From Muribaculaceae bacterium (lineage in GTDB: Bacteria > Bacteroidota > Bacteroidia > Bacteroidales > Muribaculaceae): a stretch of 64,000 nucleotides of DNA. How positions within the stretch are numbered: the stretch's first letter is position 1; every line of letters begins with the position of its first letter. Positions 51,923 to 60,482 of this stretch are shown here, in pieces. The translations under genes were made by a program, and so were the position numbers. The stretch covers positions 62,001-126,000 of the forward strand of contig JAGATN010000013.1 of NCBI GenBank assembly GCA_017621225.1. The letters are read 5' to 3'. A model generated the notes under the pieces. The model was not told the origin of the DNA, ran no database searches, and worked only from the letters and a program-made list of their open reading frames with translations.

Positions 51923-53206
51923 TTATTTTTCGCCCCACCGCCTACGCAGAGGGTAACGAGTGGTATGCAGCAATATTCGCAACGATGTGGTGTATGTGCA
52001 GTACGACCATATCCAATTTATGAGTACGGTAAGCTTATTGCGCATGCCAAGTATCGATATCAGATGTATAAACATCCATGCCATCCACGCTATCCAACCC
52101 GACAAATGTCCTTTTTTCAGGTCGGCGACGGCAAGATTTCGTCCAACCGTAGCCATCGAGCCCTTATCGTCATATACAAACGGCTTTTCAAACCGATTTT
52201 TGTTTAGATGCGATGCAAGCAGTCGGGCCTGCTGAATGGCCACTTGTGCAAGCTGTGGATATCCGCGCGGATAATCGTCGCTTTTCATATAGGCAATGTC
52301 GCCTACGGCATATATGTCGTCAAGGCCCTTAACCCTGTTGAATTCGTCGACTTCAAACCGTCGGCCGGGAGCCAAAGCTATCTCCGCGCCAACAATGTCG
52401 AACGAAACGCCTGTGATTCCGGCCGTCCATATGAGCATGCCCGCCGTCAACCGCGATCCGTCATCGAGCGTTATCACGTCATCTTCATACGACTTCATAA
52501 GCCGGCCAAGCTTGACCTCTACCATCAGCTTGCCAAGATACTCCAAAGCCTTCCGCGACGACACGGCGCTCATGGCACCCAACACCCTATCCGTGCCCTC
52601 GAGCAGCACTATGCTCAAATCGTCGGGCGATATGTCGGGATATTCGCGCGGCAATATATAACGTTTCATTTCGCCTAAAGCTCCGGCCACTTCCACGCCC
52701 GACGGACCGCCGCCAACCACCACGAAACTTAGCAAGTTGCGGCGCAAAGTTCGATCTTTAGTCAAAGCCGCACGTTCAAGTCGATCAAGAATCTCATACC
52801 GGCACCGCATGGCTTCAGCCGTCGTCTTAATGGTATATACATATTTTACCAGATCCGGGCTATTGAAAAAATTATTGGTAGTGCCGGCGGCTATTATAAG
52901 CTTGTCGTATTTTAGGGTTTCGAACTGGGTGTGAATTTCCTTACGAGCCACGTCGATGGTTCGCACCTCGCCAAAGCGATAATGTGAACCCTTGACGCTA
53001 TCCTTACGCATCTCGCGCCTGAATGGAAACGAGATGCTACCCGGATCAAGTCCGCATGAAGCAATCTGATAAAACAGTGGTGGAAAACTATGAAAATTAT
53101 TACGATCAACCAACGTGACGTCATACTTTTCCTTATCGATTCGCTTCACCAGATTTAGTCCGGCAAAGCCACCCCCTACTATTACAATTCGCGGCTTCTC
53201 AGTCAT
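51923..53206 (-). CDS. ndh: Type II NADH:quinone oxidoreductase
   Basis: This 427-residue FAD protein has GxGxxG motifs at the N-terminus (IVGGGFAGLNLVKRI) and in the middle (VVVGGGPSGVEVAGAL), and the catalytic-site segment LTAGMLIWTAGITG. An IYAVGDIAYMKSDDYPRGYPQLAQVAIQQA motif precedes the C-terminus. The last 60 residues are amphipathic (GWIAWMAWMFIHLISIL), typical of membrane-bound NDH-2. It transfers electrons from NADH to the quinone pool without pumping protons. It is transcribed ahead of rnpB. Confidence 0.9.
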   Translation of the reverse strand: MTEKPRIVIVGGGFAGLNLVKRIDKEKYDVTLVDRNNFHSFPPLFYQIASCGLDPGSISFPFRREMRKDSVKGSHYRFGEVRTIDVARKEIHTQFETLKYDKLIIAAGTTNNFFNSPDLVKYVYTIKTTAEAMRCRYEILDRLERAALTKDRTLRRNLLSFVVVGGGPSGVEVAGALGEMKRYILPREYPDISPDDLSIVLLEGTDRVLGAMSAVSSRKALEYLGKLMVEVKLGRLMKSYEDDVITLDDGSRLTAGMLIWTAGITGVSFDIVGAEIALAPGRRFEVDEFNRVKGLDDIYAVGDIAYMKSDDYPRGYPQLAQVAIQQARLLASHLNKNRFEKPFVYDDKGSMATVGRNLAVADLKKGHLSGWIAWMAWMFIHLISILGMRNKLTVLINWIWSYCTYTTSLRILLHTTRYPLRRRWGEK

Positions 53207-53281
53207 AATTAATCGTCATTTACATTTCATTATAAAAATGCAACAACGTTCCGTGCCAATGGTTCGGCCATTGACAAATTA

Positions 53282-53953
53282 TCAAAAATCTATAACCTTA
53301 TATTTCAGCTTGGCCTGATTGCGACTCACGAGATTAAAATGCCACCACTCGCTTTTCAACGCCTTAAAACCGGCCGTTGTCATAACGCGCCTGAGCAATA
53401 ATCGGTTTTTGCGCTCGGCATCGGTAATCACTCTTTTTTTCACCAGCAAATCTTCCTTATCGATATTCGCTTCAGGGCCAAGATGATCTACCTTGGTGCC
53501 CATAGGCAGCTCACATCCCTTATCGTCAACAATCGTAACGTCGACCGCCAATCCATAATTATGAAGTCCGCCGCCATTTGACGGATTGCTCACGTATCGT
53601 ACCATAGGGGTATTTTTCACCACATCATACATTTTTCGCTGCACCGACATAGGCCTCGCGGCATCGCATATCTTCAACCTATATCCATTGCGCTCTTTCG
53701 ACAATAGCTTTTGCGCTTTAACCAAAGCCTTTGCCGCATCGACATGCAGATATGCTTTCGTAAGATCGTCGTACAACACCGTTCCTACGAAATTATCGCT
53801 ACGCGCATACATCAGATCGATTACAAACGTAGAGTCGATACGACTCAAATCGACAAATCCGAGAGCTTCCATTTTCTTCTCGGTTTCGCCTCGTCGAGCA
53901 AATGCAGGTTGCAACGACATCACCAATATAACGAACAACAATAATCGTCTCAT
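53282..53953 (-). CDS. D-Ala-D-Ala dipeptidase (peptidase M15, VanX/DdpX-like), secreted
   Basis: This 223-residue protein starts at ATG 53953; the promoter box at 53962-53969 rules out the longer reading frame. A signal peptide (MRRLLLFVILVMSLQPAFA) is followed by the M15D zinc site: GLHNYGLAVDV (HxxxxxxD) and KSEWWHFNL (ExxH). These are the catalytic signatures of D-alanyl-D-alanine dipeptidases, which hydrolyse the dipeptide released from the cell wall. Vancomycin resistance genes are absent nearby, so wall recycling is the likely role. Confidence 0.88.
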   Translation of the reverse strand: MRRLLLFVILVMSLQPAFARRGETEKKMEALGFVDLSRIDSTFVIDLMYARSDNFVGTVLYDDLTKAYLHVDAAKALVKAQKLLSKERNGYRLKICDAARPMSVQRKMYDVVKNTPMVRYVSNPSNGGGLHNYGLAVDVTIVDDKGCELPMGTKVDHLGPEANIDKEDLLVKKRVITDAERKNRLLLRRVMTTAGFKALKSEWWHFNLVSRNQAKLKYKVIDF

Positions 53954-53961
53954 AATGCATG

Positions 53962-53969
53962 CAAAATTA
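53962..53969 (-). promoter_or_regulatory. Promoter -7 box for the D-Ala-D-Ala dipeptidase gene
   Basis: TAATTTTG on the minus strand ends 8 bases before the ATG at 53953, so the mRNA should have almost no leader. Confidence 0.6.
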
Positions 53970-54291
53970 CAGAATAAACCAATATGATATGCCACCAATA
54001 AAACTTTCTATATTCAATGAATGTGGATGTCATAATCAATATCCTTTCAATTTTGGCGAATTGAAGGAACCGGAGCATTACACCTCACTGTCTTCTTCTA
54101 TGATATACATTAGCACAGTCAAGTCTCGCGGAACTTAATGTTCTGCCTCAGTGAAACGAATGTCCCTGCAAATGTCCCTGCAAATATTACTTAAACACAT
54201 ATACGTACTTCCATCAGCCATTCAAATCATCAAAAAACGAAAAATTAGCTATTTTTAGGCTTCAAAAACATAATTATTCACGATTATGAAG
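53970..54291. other. Intergenic region without a gene; short tandem repeat
   Basis: This stretch of about 320 bases between divergent genes has no convincing ORF or RNA gene. A 12-bp unit, AATGTCCCTGCA, is repeated at 54159-54170 and 54171-54182 and followed by AAT. The rest shows no clear hairpin or palindrome. It could hold regulatory sites for either neighbour or be decayed insertion sequence; nothing decides this. Confidence 0.6.
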
Positions 54292-54299
54292 TAATTTTG
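54292..54299 (+). promoter_or_regulatory. Promoter -7 box for the TPR gene
   Basis: TAATTTTG matches TAnnTTTG and ends 16 bases before the ATG at 54316. Confidence 0.55.
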
Positions 54300-54315
54300 C
54301 GACAAATAGATTAAA

Positions 54316-56394
54316 ATGTCACGTATATTCCGCATCATCATCATATTGAGCTTAGCCATAAGCTTTACCAATTTCAACGCCATATCACAAATCAATACCG
54401 AACAAATGATTGCGATCGGGCGAAATGCTCTGTACTTTGAAGATTATATATTGTCAATACAATATTTCAACCAAGCAATAAGTGCAAAGCCATATCTTGC
54501 AGAGCCATATTTTTTTAGAGGATTGGCAAAGTTCAACCTCGAAGACATTCAGGGAACCATCGACGATACCTCTGAAGCGCTGAAACGCAATCCGTTTCTC
54601 ACGCATGCTTACGAGCTTAGAGCCAACGCATACCAATGGAACGGAGCCGACTCGCTTGCATTGATAGACTACGCCAAGGTTCTTGAAGAAAATCCCGAAG
54701 ATCGAGGCGTATTGCTAAACAAGGCATTGGCACTCGAAAATCTTAAAAAATATGATCAGTCAAACGATACATACAACAAACTGATACGATTGTATCCGGG
54801 ATATGACAAAGCTTATATCGGAAAAGCCAAATTAAGCCTGGAACAAAAAGACACCGTAAGTGCAATTGAAAACGTCAACAAAGCCCTTGAAATAAACAAA
54901 AACTCCGTAAACGGATACGTAATACGCGCCGACATAGCCATTAATAGTCACCGCGACTATCAGAAAGCCTTGGACGACATGAACGAGGCCATAAAGCTTC
55001 AACCACAAAATCCGGGATTTTACATAAACCGCGCGTTTCTACGACACAACCTCGACGACTATCATGGCGCAATGAGCGATTTTGACTACGCTATACAGCT
55101 CGATCCGTATAACTATGTGGGCTATTACAATAGGGCGCTTTTAAGAGCCGAAGTTCATGATTTCAACAGAGCCATCGACGACCTTACTCAAGTGTTGGAC
55201 TTGAAAGGCAAGGATTACCGAACTCTATACAACCGAGCCATAGTGTACGCCGACAAAGGCGATTACGACGAAGCACTACGCGATATCGAAGAAGTTATAA
55301 CGGCATACCCGTCACTTGCAGCCGGATATTTTCTTCGCGGCGACATTAAACGCAGAATGGGCGACCGTTCCGCCGAAACCGACATAAACAAGTCAATAGC
55401 ACTCGCAAAGCAAAACGTAAAGAGAGTAAACGTGAAAAGCGATGGAAACAACCATACGAATGCATCAGCAGCGACCGGGGGCAACGAATCGAATAACACG
55501 AACGACGGAACATTCGACGATTTGCTCGGCGATGCCGATACCGAATCGCAGGAAGTCGTGGCGGCACGATTCTCAAACCTCCTAACCATCGACCATAATG
55601 ATCCACTTGAATTGGAATACAGCAATTCGACCATACGCGGACGAATACAGAATCGCGACATAAACGTGAAGTTGGAGCCCATATTCGTTGCCTCATACTA
55701 CATTTCGACAAACGATTTAAAGAAGGAGTCGGAATATATGAAGGAGGTCGACAAGATAAACAACACTCGCGAATTGCGCTTCCAAGTTCAAGTGACGTCG
55801 CACGAACCGTCAATCAACGATGCCGATGAGATAAACCGACATTTCCAATCAATTGAATACTACAATTCATATCTGTCGAACCACACGCCTCGCGCCATAG
55901 ATTACTTCGGACGCGGAATGGACTTCGTGTCAGTTCGCAACTACCGACAAGCCATTGAAGACTTCTCAAAGGCCATAGAATTGTCGCCCGATTTCACCTT
56001 GGCATACTTTATGCGCAGCGTGGCCCTCTATAAAGAGCACTACACCGATGCCGCATCAACTGCCGATGACAAAAAGACTTCTGGAATGATAAACAAAGCG
56101 TTGCTCGACAAATCGCTCAAAGATCTTGAAACGGTGTTAGAGCTATCGCCCAACACCGCCATAGCATATTACAACAAGGGCGTAATAATGGCAGAGCTTA
56201 ACGATATGGAATACGCTCTTGAATCATTCGACAAAGCGATAGAAAAGAAACCTGATTTCGGCGAGGCCTACTACAACAGGGGTTACATCAACTTCAAATT
56301 AGGCAAAAAAGCCCAAGGGCTTGCCGACATAAGAAAAGCCGGCGAATTGGGCGTGGTAGCCTCTTACAATCTGCTTAAACGAATGAACAAATAG
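54316..56394 (+). CDS. Large TPR-repeat protein, exported
   Basis: This 692-residue protein has an N-terminal signal-like hydrophobic segment (IFRIIIILSLAISF) followed by about ten tetratricopeptide repeats (for example PYLAEPYFFRGLAKFNLED, AYIGKAKLSLEQKD, AAGYFLRGDIKRRMG). A low-complexity linker rich in Asn, Gly, Asp and Ser (about 375-400) separates these from a second repeat block near 530-690 (DFTLAYFMRSVALYKE, AIAYYNKGVIMAELNDMEYAL, DFGEAYYNRGYINFKLGKKAQ). TPRs mediate protein-protein contacts. No catalytic domain is visible. The role is unknown; such proteins are common in Bacteroidales envelopes. Confidence 0.82.
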   Translation: MSRIFRIIIILSLAISFTNFNAISQINTEQMIAIGRNALYFEDYILSIQYFNQAISAKPYLAEPYFFRGLAKFNLEDIQGTIDDTSEALKRNPFLTHAYELRANAYQWNGADSLALIDYAKVLEENPEDRGVLLNKALALENLKKYDQSNDTYNKLIRLYPGYDKAYIGKAKLSLEQKDTVSAIENVNKALEINKNSVNGYVIRADIAINSHRDYQKALDDMNEAIKLQPQNPGFYINRAFLRHNLDDYHGAMSDFDYAIQLDPYNYVGYYNRALLRAEVHDFNRAIDDLTQVLDLKGKDYRTLYNRAIVYADKGDYDEALRDIEEVITAYPSLAAGYFLRGDIKRRMGDRSAETDINKSIALAKQNVKRVNVKSDGNNHTNASAATGGNESNNTNDGTFDDLLGDADTESQEVVAARFSNLLTIDHNDPLELEYSNSTIRGRIQNRDINVKLEPIFVASYYISTNDLKKESEYMKEVDKINNTRELRFQVQVTSHEPSINDADEINRHFQSIEYYNSYLSNHTPRAIDYFGRGMDFVSVRNYRQAIEDFSKAIELSPDFTLAYFMRSVALYKEHYTDAASTADDKKTSGMINKALLDKSLKDLETVLELSPNTAIAYYNKGVIMAELNDMEYALESFDKAIEKKPDFGEAYYNRGYINFKLGKKAQGLADIRKAGELGVVASYNLLKRMNK

Positions 56395-56436
56395 GCAGAT
56401 CGGTAGCTGCAACGCGCAGCACCATCGGCAACCGTT

Positions 56437-56643
56437 TCACCGGCGCTTTTTACGGTCTTTATTTTGCCTGCAATGGTCAATCAGGCCGCACCCTTCACAG
56501 CCGCCGGAGTCGCCACAATCGTCGGCATTGCCTTTGTGGCGGTTCAAAAACCATCGCACGACATACCACAGGCATATGCCGATTACTACGGCTACGCCTA
56601 TCAATTGCAGCAACGAGTTATAATCGTAATCGCTATCCGTCAT
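56437..56643 (-). CDS. Small Cys-rich membrane protein
   Basis: This 68-residue peptide has one membrane helix (LIGVAVVIGICLWYVVRWF, residues about 13-31) followed by a tail with a Cys cluster, D-C-G-D-S-G-G-C-E-G-C-G-L-I-D-H-C, then a basic end. The Cys positions suggest metal or iron-sulfur binding. FeoB-associated Cys-rich membrane proteins have a similar size and shape, but no feo gene is nearby. The start ATG overlaps the NUDIX stop (ATGA), so it is probably translated with it. The 3' end faces the TPR gene. Confidence 0.7.
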   Translation of the reverse strand: MTDSDYDYNSLLQLIGVAVVIGICLWYVVRWFLNRHKGNADDCGDSGGCEGCGLIDHCRQNKDRKKRR

Positions 56644-57155
56644 ATGATTACACTCTTGTCGGTGCCCGAAAAAAGACGTTCAAACTCCATTTCGAAATTA
56701 GGAGTGAATATTCCCTTGCCCATATTTGAACGTATCTCATCAAAGCTCCAGAATCGGCCGGCATCCACCTCATCGCCATCAGGCATTGGATTGAAATCGT
56801 TCCCTACTTTCACATAGAAGCTATTGACGAGTTCGCGCTCCACGTCCGATTGAAACAAATATCGCAAAATGAATATCGGTGTCAATCCCGTTATTCCGAG
56901 TTCCTCACGCGCCTCCCTGCACACAGCCTCCGAGGGCGTTTCGCCGAGATCCATATGTCCGCCTACCGCCGTATCCCACTTGCCCGGCTGTATGTCTTTT
57001 TTCATCGAACGTTTCTGCAAATAAATTTGGTTGGCATCATTGAATATGTGAAGATGCACCACCGGATGCAATTTCATTGATCCGCCATGACATTCGGCAC
57101 GCGATGCGCTCCCAATCACATCACCATTTTCATTTACAATCGGAAACATTTCCAT
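56640..57155 (-). CDS. NUDIX hydrolase
   Basis: This 171-residue protein has the Nudix box GGHMDLGETPSEAVCREAREELGI (consensus Gx5Ex7REUxEExGU). The upstream FNDANQIYLQKRSMKKDIQPGKWDTAVGG and later SFDEIRSN segments match isopentenyl-diphosphate isomerase-like and YfcD-type members. It hydrolyses a nucleoside diphosphate-linked substrate that cannot be named from sequence. It overlaps the small Cys-rich gene and starts 10 bases after the topB stop. Confidence 0.88.
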   Translation of the reverse strand: MEMFPIVNENGDVIGSASRAECHGGSMKLHPVVHLHIFNDANQIYLQKRSMKKDIQPGKWDTAVGGHMDLGETPSEAVCREAREELGITGLTPIFILRYLFQSDVERELVNSFYVKVGNDFNPMPDGDEVDAGRFWSFDEIRSNMGKGIFTPNFEMEFERLFSGTDKSVII

Positions 57156-57165
57156 AATGCAACGC

Positions 57166-59229
57166 TTATTTTGTTTTACTTTTTGATTTTATTCGTTGAT
57201 TAAGTTTCGAAGGCGTCAGGTCGGCGGGATATTCCGAAAATGGCAATGTCATGTCGCATCCCTCCTTGAAACGGCTGCACCCATAAGCGGTGCGCCCTTT
57301 CAGTATATGACCGGTTCCGCACTTCGGACAAACCACCTGCTCAAACTTACGTATGGCAGGAGCACGTTTCTTTGCACTCGGCTTTTTTGCCAATTCAGTC
57401 GAAGGCGCAACTTGTCGGTTCGACGCATCCGCGCCGTCACCCGCAACCATTATTTTATGCTGCGAATTGTCTGACATCACATTATAAACTATGCCGTTTA
57501 TAAGCGATTTAAGCTCGTTTATGAATTCGTTGGCCGAATATTCGCCACGCTCTATGCGCCTAAGTTTATTTTCCCACAATCCGGTCAGTTCGGCACTTTT
57601 GAGCAGATTTTCCGTTATCGTTGCTATCAGATCGATACCGGCATCGGTAGCCAATATGTTTTTACGTTCGCGATAAATGTAGCCACGCTTGAACAACGTC
57701 TCGATGATGGCCGCACGGGTCGAAGGGCGACCTATTCCATTCTCCTTCATAGCCTCACGTATCGCCTCGTCGTCCGACATTTTTCCGGCCGATTCCATTG
57801 CACGCAGCAATGTTCCCTCGGTATAGTACTTTGGAGGCTGAGTGGTCTTCTTCACCAGTTCCGGTTTGTGCGGCCCCGACTCACCCACTACGAATGGAGG
57901 TAATATCGCGCCTTCCGACTTGTCGGCATCAACAGCTTCCTTGCCCGACGAATACACGTCGCGCCATCCGGCTTCGATTATAATTTTTCCGGTAGCCTTG
58001 AAATCCACGTCGCCGGCTTTACCCAATACGGCAGTCGACGAAAACACGCAATCGGGATAAAAAGCCGCAATGAATCGCAACGCAATCAGATGATAAAGCT
58101 TCTTCTCATCGCCCACCAATAAATTCGGCAGCTGCCCCGTGGGGATTATGGCATGGTGATCGGTCACCTTGCTATTGTCAAACACCTTTTTGCTTTTGGG
58201 TATCTTACCACCAAGCACCGGTGCCGTAACCGATGCGTATGGTGTCATACGCTTCAGTATGTCGGGCACTTTCGGATATATGTCATCGCTAAGATAAGTG
58301 GTGTCGACGCGCGGATACGTTGTCACCTTTTTTTCATACAACGTCTGTATCAGCTTCAACGTTTCGTCGGCAGTCCACCCCCATCGCTTATTGCATTCCA
58401 CCTGAAGCGACGTAAGGTCAAACAGTCGCGGAGGCGCCTCGCGGCCTTTCTTTTCCTGAATGTCGGTTATCACGAAAAGCTCCGGCGCCAAGGCTTCCAA
58501 TAAAACCTTTGCCTCCGACTCGGTTTTGAACTTCTTTCCTACGGCCTGAAACTCTACATCGCGATAAGTCGATTTTATCTCCCAAAAATCTTCAGGCTTG
58601 AAATTGGTTATTTCCTGCTGACGCTTTACGATGAGCGCCAGCGTGGGGGTCTGAACTCGACCTATCGACAGCACTTTTCCGGGCGACGAATATTTAAGCG
58701 AATAAAGGCGCGTGGCATTCAGGCCCAAAATCCAGTCGCCGATGGCGCGCGACAGACCGGCATAGTAAAGATTGTCGAAATCGCTCTGCGGCTTCAACGC
58801 TTTAAACCCATTGCGTATCGACTCATCGGTAAGCGACGAAATCCACAATCTGCTGACCGGACATTTCACGCCGGCTTTCTGCATGACCCAGCGCTGTATC
58901 AATTCACCTTCCTGGCCGGCATCACCGCAGTTTATCACTTCATCAGCTTCGCCGACAAGCGTCTTTATGACTCCGAACTGGCGTTTTATGCTTGCCTGAT
59001 CAATGAGCTTGATGCCGAATTTTTCAGGAATCATGGGCAATAACGACAATGCCCACCGACGCCAGCCTTCCGTATAATCAGCCGGTTCTTTAAGCGTACA
59101 GAGATGACCGAATGTCCACGTAACTTTGTAATCGCCACCTTCGTAATACCCGTCGCGCTTCACGTTTGCGCCAAGTATTGCGGCTATGTCCTTGGCCACG
59201 CTCGGTTTTTCGGTAATGCAAACCTTCAC
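57166..59229 (-). CDS. topB: DNA topoisomerase III
   Basis: This 687-residue type IA topoisomerase starts with a GTG codon at 59229 and the family opening KVCITEKPSVAKDIAAILG. It has CGDAGQEGELIQRWV (acidic Toprim residues), the active-site Tyr region KKVTTYPRVDTTYLSDD, and SPGKVLSIGRVQTPTLALI. A C-terminal zinc-finger segment has CPKCGTGHIL and GCSRFKEGC. It decatenates DNA. Bacteroidales carry copies both in chromosomes and in integrative elements; here the housekeeping neighbours argue for a chromosomal copy. Confidence 0.93.
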   Translation of the reverse strand: MKVCITEKPSVAKDIAAILGANVKRDGYYEGGDYKVTWTFGHLCTLKEPADYTEGWRRWALSLLPMIPEKFGIKLIDQASIKRQFGVIKTLVGEADEVINCGDAGQEGELIQRWVMQKAGVKCPVSRLWISSLTDESIRNGFKALKPQSDFDNLYYAGLSRAIGDWILGLNATRLYSLKYSSPGKVLSIGRVQTPTLALIVKRQQEITNFKPEDFWEIKSTYRDVEFQAVGKKFKTESEAKVLLEALAPELFVITDIQEKKGREAPPRLFDLTSLQVECNKRWGWTADETLKLIQTLYEKKVTTYPRVDTTYLSDDIYPKVPDILKRMTPYASVTAPVLGGKIPKSKKVFDNSKVTDHHAIIPTGQLPNLLVGDEKKLYHLIALRFIAAFYPDCVFSSTAVLGKAGDVDFKATGKIIIEAGWRDVYSSGKEAVDADKSEGAILPPFVVGESGPHKPELVKKTTQPPKYYTEGTLLRAMESAGKMSDDEAIREAMKENGIGRPSTRAAIIETLFKRGYIYRERKNILATDAGIDLIATITENLLKSAELTGLWENKLRRIERGEYSANEFINELKSLINGIVYNVMSDNSQHKIMVAGDGADASNRQVAPSTELAKKPSAKKRAPAIRKFEQVVCPKCGTGHILKGRTAYGCSRFKEGCDMTLPFSEYPADLTPSKLNQRIKSKSKTK

Positions 59230-59243
59230 TTTCGATTGACTCG

Positions 59244-59666
59244 CTATTTAGATACGCCCCGCTTACGAGCCGTCCATACCGACTCGCCTTTGGGACCGCT
59301 CACTTTAATTATCAACGTACCGGCCTTTTTCAGAGCCGGAAAATCTATTTCCACATTTATGAGACCTTCGTCCTCCCACTGAAACCATCGCTTCATGTCG
59401 ACGCCGTCGATGTCGGTAGAAACCGCCGGCTTGCCATTATCCATAAGCACCATATCGTCAATTCGGTTCGATGTATGCGGACGGCCCACAAGCTTTCCGT
59501 ATACGCGCGTGAGATCTTCACGGTAGTCGACACTATCGACAACCATACTCAATGCACCCGACGAAGTAGTATCGTAACCCTTGTGCACACGTGCATTACC
59601 ATCTACGGGAAAGGCAAAAGCCATTACCGACATCAAAAATCCGAACATCAACGATTTAGCCCTCAT
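59244..59666 (-). CDS. Secreted protein of unknown function
   Basis: This 140-residue protein has a signal peptide (MRAKSLMFGFLMSVMAFAFPVDGNA). The remaining 115 residues are beta-rich with RVYGKLVGRPHTSNRIDDMVLMDNGK and WEDEGLINVEIDFPALKKAGTLIIKV, ending in a basic tail. The pattern of alternating hydrophobic residues suggests a small beta-sandwich exposed in the periplasm or on the surface. I do not recognise the family. ATG at 59666 is chosen over a TTG four codons earlier. It lies 8 bases after mazG and 14 bases before topB. Confidence 0.7.
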   Translation of the reverse strand: MRAKSLMFGFLMSVMAFAFPVDGNARVHKGYDTTSSGALSMVVDSVDYREDLTRVYGKLVGRPHTSNRIDDMVLMDNGKPAVSTDIDGVDMKRWFQWEDEGLINVEIDFPALKKAGTLIIKVSGPKGESVWTARKRGVSK

Positions 59667-59674
59667 AAATAATT

Positions 59675-60472
59675 TCAATTATCATTTTTAGCTTCGTTCC
59701 AAAGCAAATCCATTTCTTCGAGGGTCATATCTTTAAGGCTTTTTCCGGCCTTCTTTGCCGACTCCTCTATATGATTAAACCGTCGAATGAATTTTTGGTT
59801 CGTCTTTTCGAGCGAATTTTCGGGATTGATGCCATAAAGTCGCGCTACGTTTATCATACTGAACAGCACGTCGCCCATTTCTTCCTCCATCTTATCTTTA
59901 TCCATCGATTCAATCTCGGCGGAGAATTCGGCTATTTCCTCGCGCACTTTTTCCCATACTTGCGATCGGTCATCCCAGTCGAAGCCCACATTCGCGGCCT
60001 TCTCCTGTATGCGATCAGCCTTTATCATTGCCGGAAGCGCCGAAGGCACTCCACCAAGCACAGTCTTATTGCCTCCCTTTTCCTTGAGCTTTATCTGTTC
60101 CCAGTTTTGCTCAACGTCATGCGAGTCGTTGACATGGGTAGTGCCAAATACATGCGGGTGACGGAATATTAGCTTGTCATTGAGAGCTTCGGCCACATCG
60201 CAAATGTCGAAATGGCCTTTTTCCTCTCCAATCTTCGAATAAAACAATACGTGAAGTAACACGTCGCCCAATTCCTTCTTTATGTTCGGTGCGTCATCTT
60301 TAATCAATGCGTCGCACAGCTCATACACTTCCTCTATGGTATTGGGCCTCAGGCTTTCATTTGTCTGCTTTCTATCCCATGGGCATTCCACCCTCAGTAT
60401 GTCGAGGGTGTCGATAACCTTGCCCAAAGCTTCTATTTTTTCCTGACGGCTATGTTTCATCATCTTATCCAT
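59675..60472 (-). CDS. mazG: Nucleoside triphosphate pyrophosphohydrolase MazG
   Basis: This 265-residue protein has two MazG domains in tandem: the first has CPWDRKQTNESLRPNTIEEVYEL with EExxE and the ELGDVLLHVLFYSKIGEE helix; the second has the EEMGDVLFSMINVARLYG helix. The WDRKQT motif and the duplicated layout match the E. coli-type enzyme, which removes pyrophosphate from NTPs and limits (p)ppGpp-type stress. ATG at 60472 is preferred because the upstream extension overlaps dsbD. It is part of the minus-strand run from dsbD. Confidence 0.9.
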   Translation of the reverse strand: MDKMMKHSRQEKIEALGKVIDTLDILRVECPWDRKQTNESLRPNTIEEVYELCDALIKDDAPNIKKELGDVLLHVLFYSKIGEEKGHFDICDVAEALNDKLIFRHPHVFGTTHVNDSHDVEQNWEQIKLKEKGGNKTVLGGVPSALPAMIKADRIQEKAANVGFDWDDRSQVWEKVREEIAEFSAEIESMDKDKMEEEMGDVLFSMINVARLYGINPENSLEKTNQKFIRRFNHIEESAKKAGKSLKDMTLEEMDLLWNEAKNDN

Positions 60473-60482
60473 TTCAGTTTCA

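Noticed and set aside
53257-53273. Inverted repeat CAATGG/CCATTG between ndh and the dipeptidase gene as a terminator
   Set aside because: The stem is only six pairs and no T-run follows on either strand.
53954-53998. Upstream start of the dipeptidase gene at 53998
   Set aside because: It would place the start codon upstream of the promoter box at 53962-53969, and the signal peptide begins at the ATG at 53953.
56402-56424. Hairpin GGTAGCTGC/GCAGCACC between the TPR gene and the Cys-rich gene as a terminator
   Set aside because: It has a bulge, is short, and no T-run follows on either strand.
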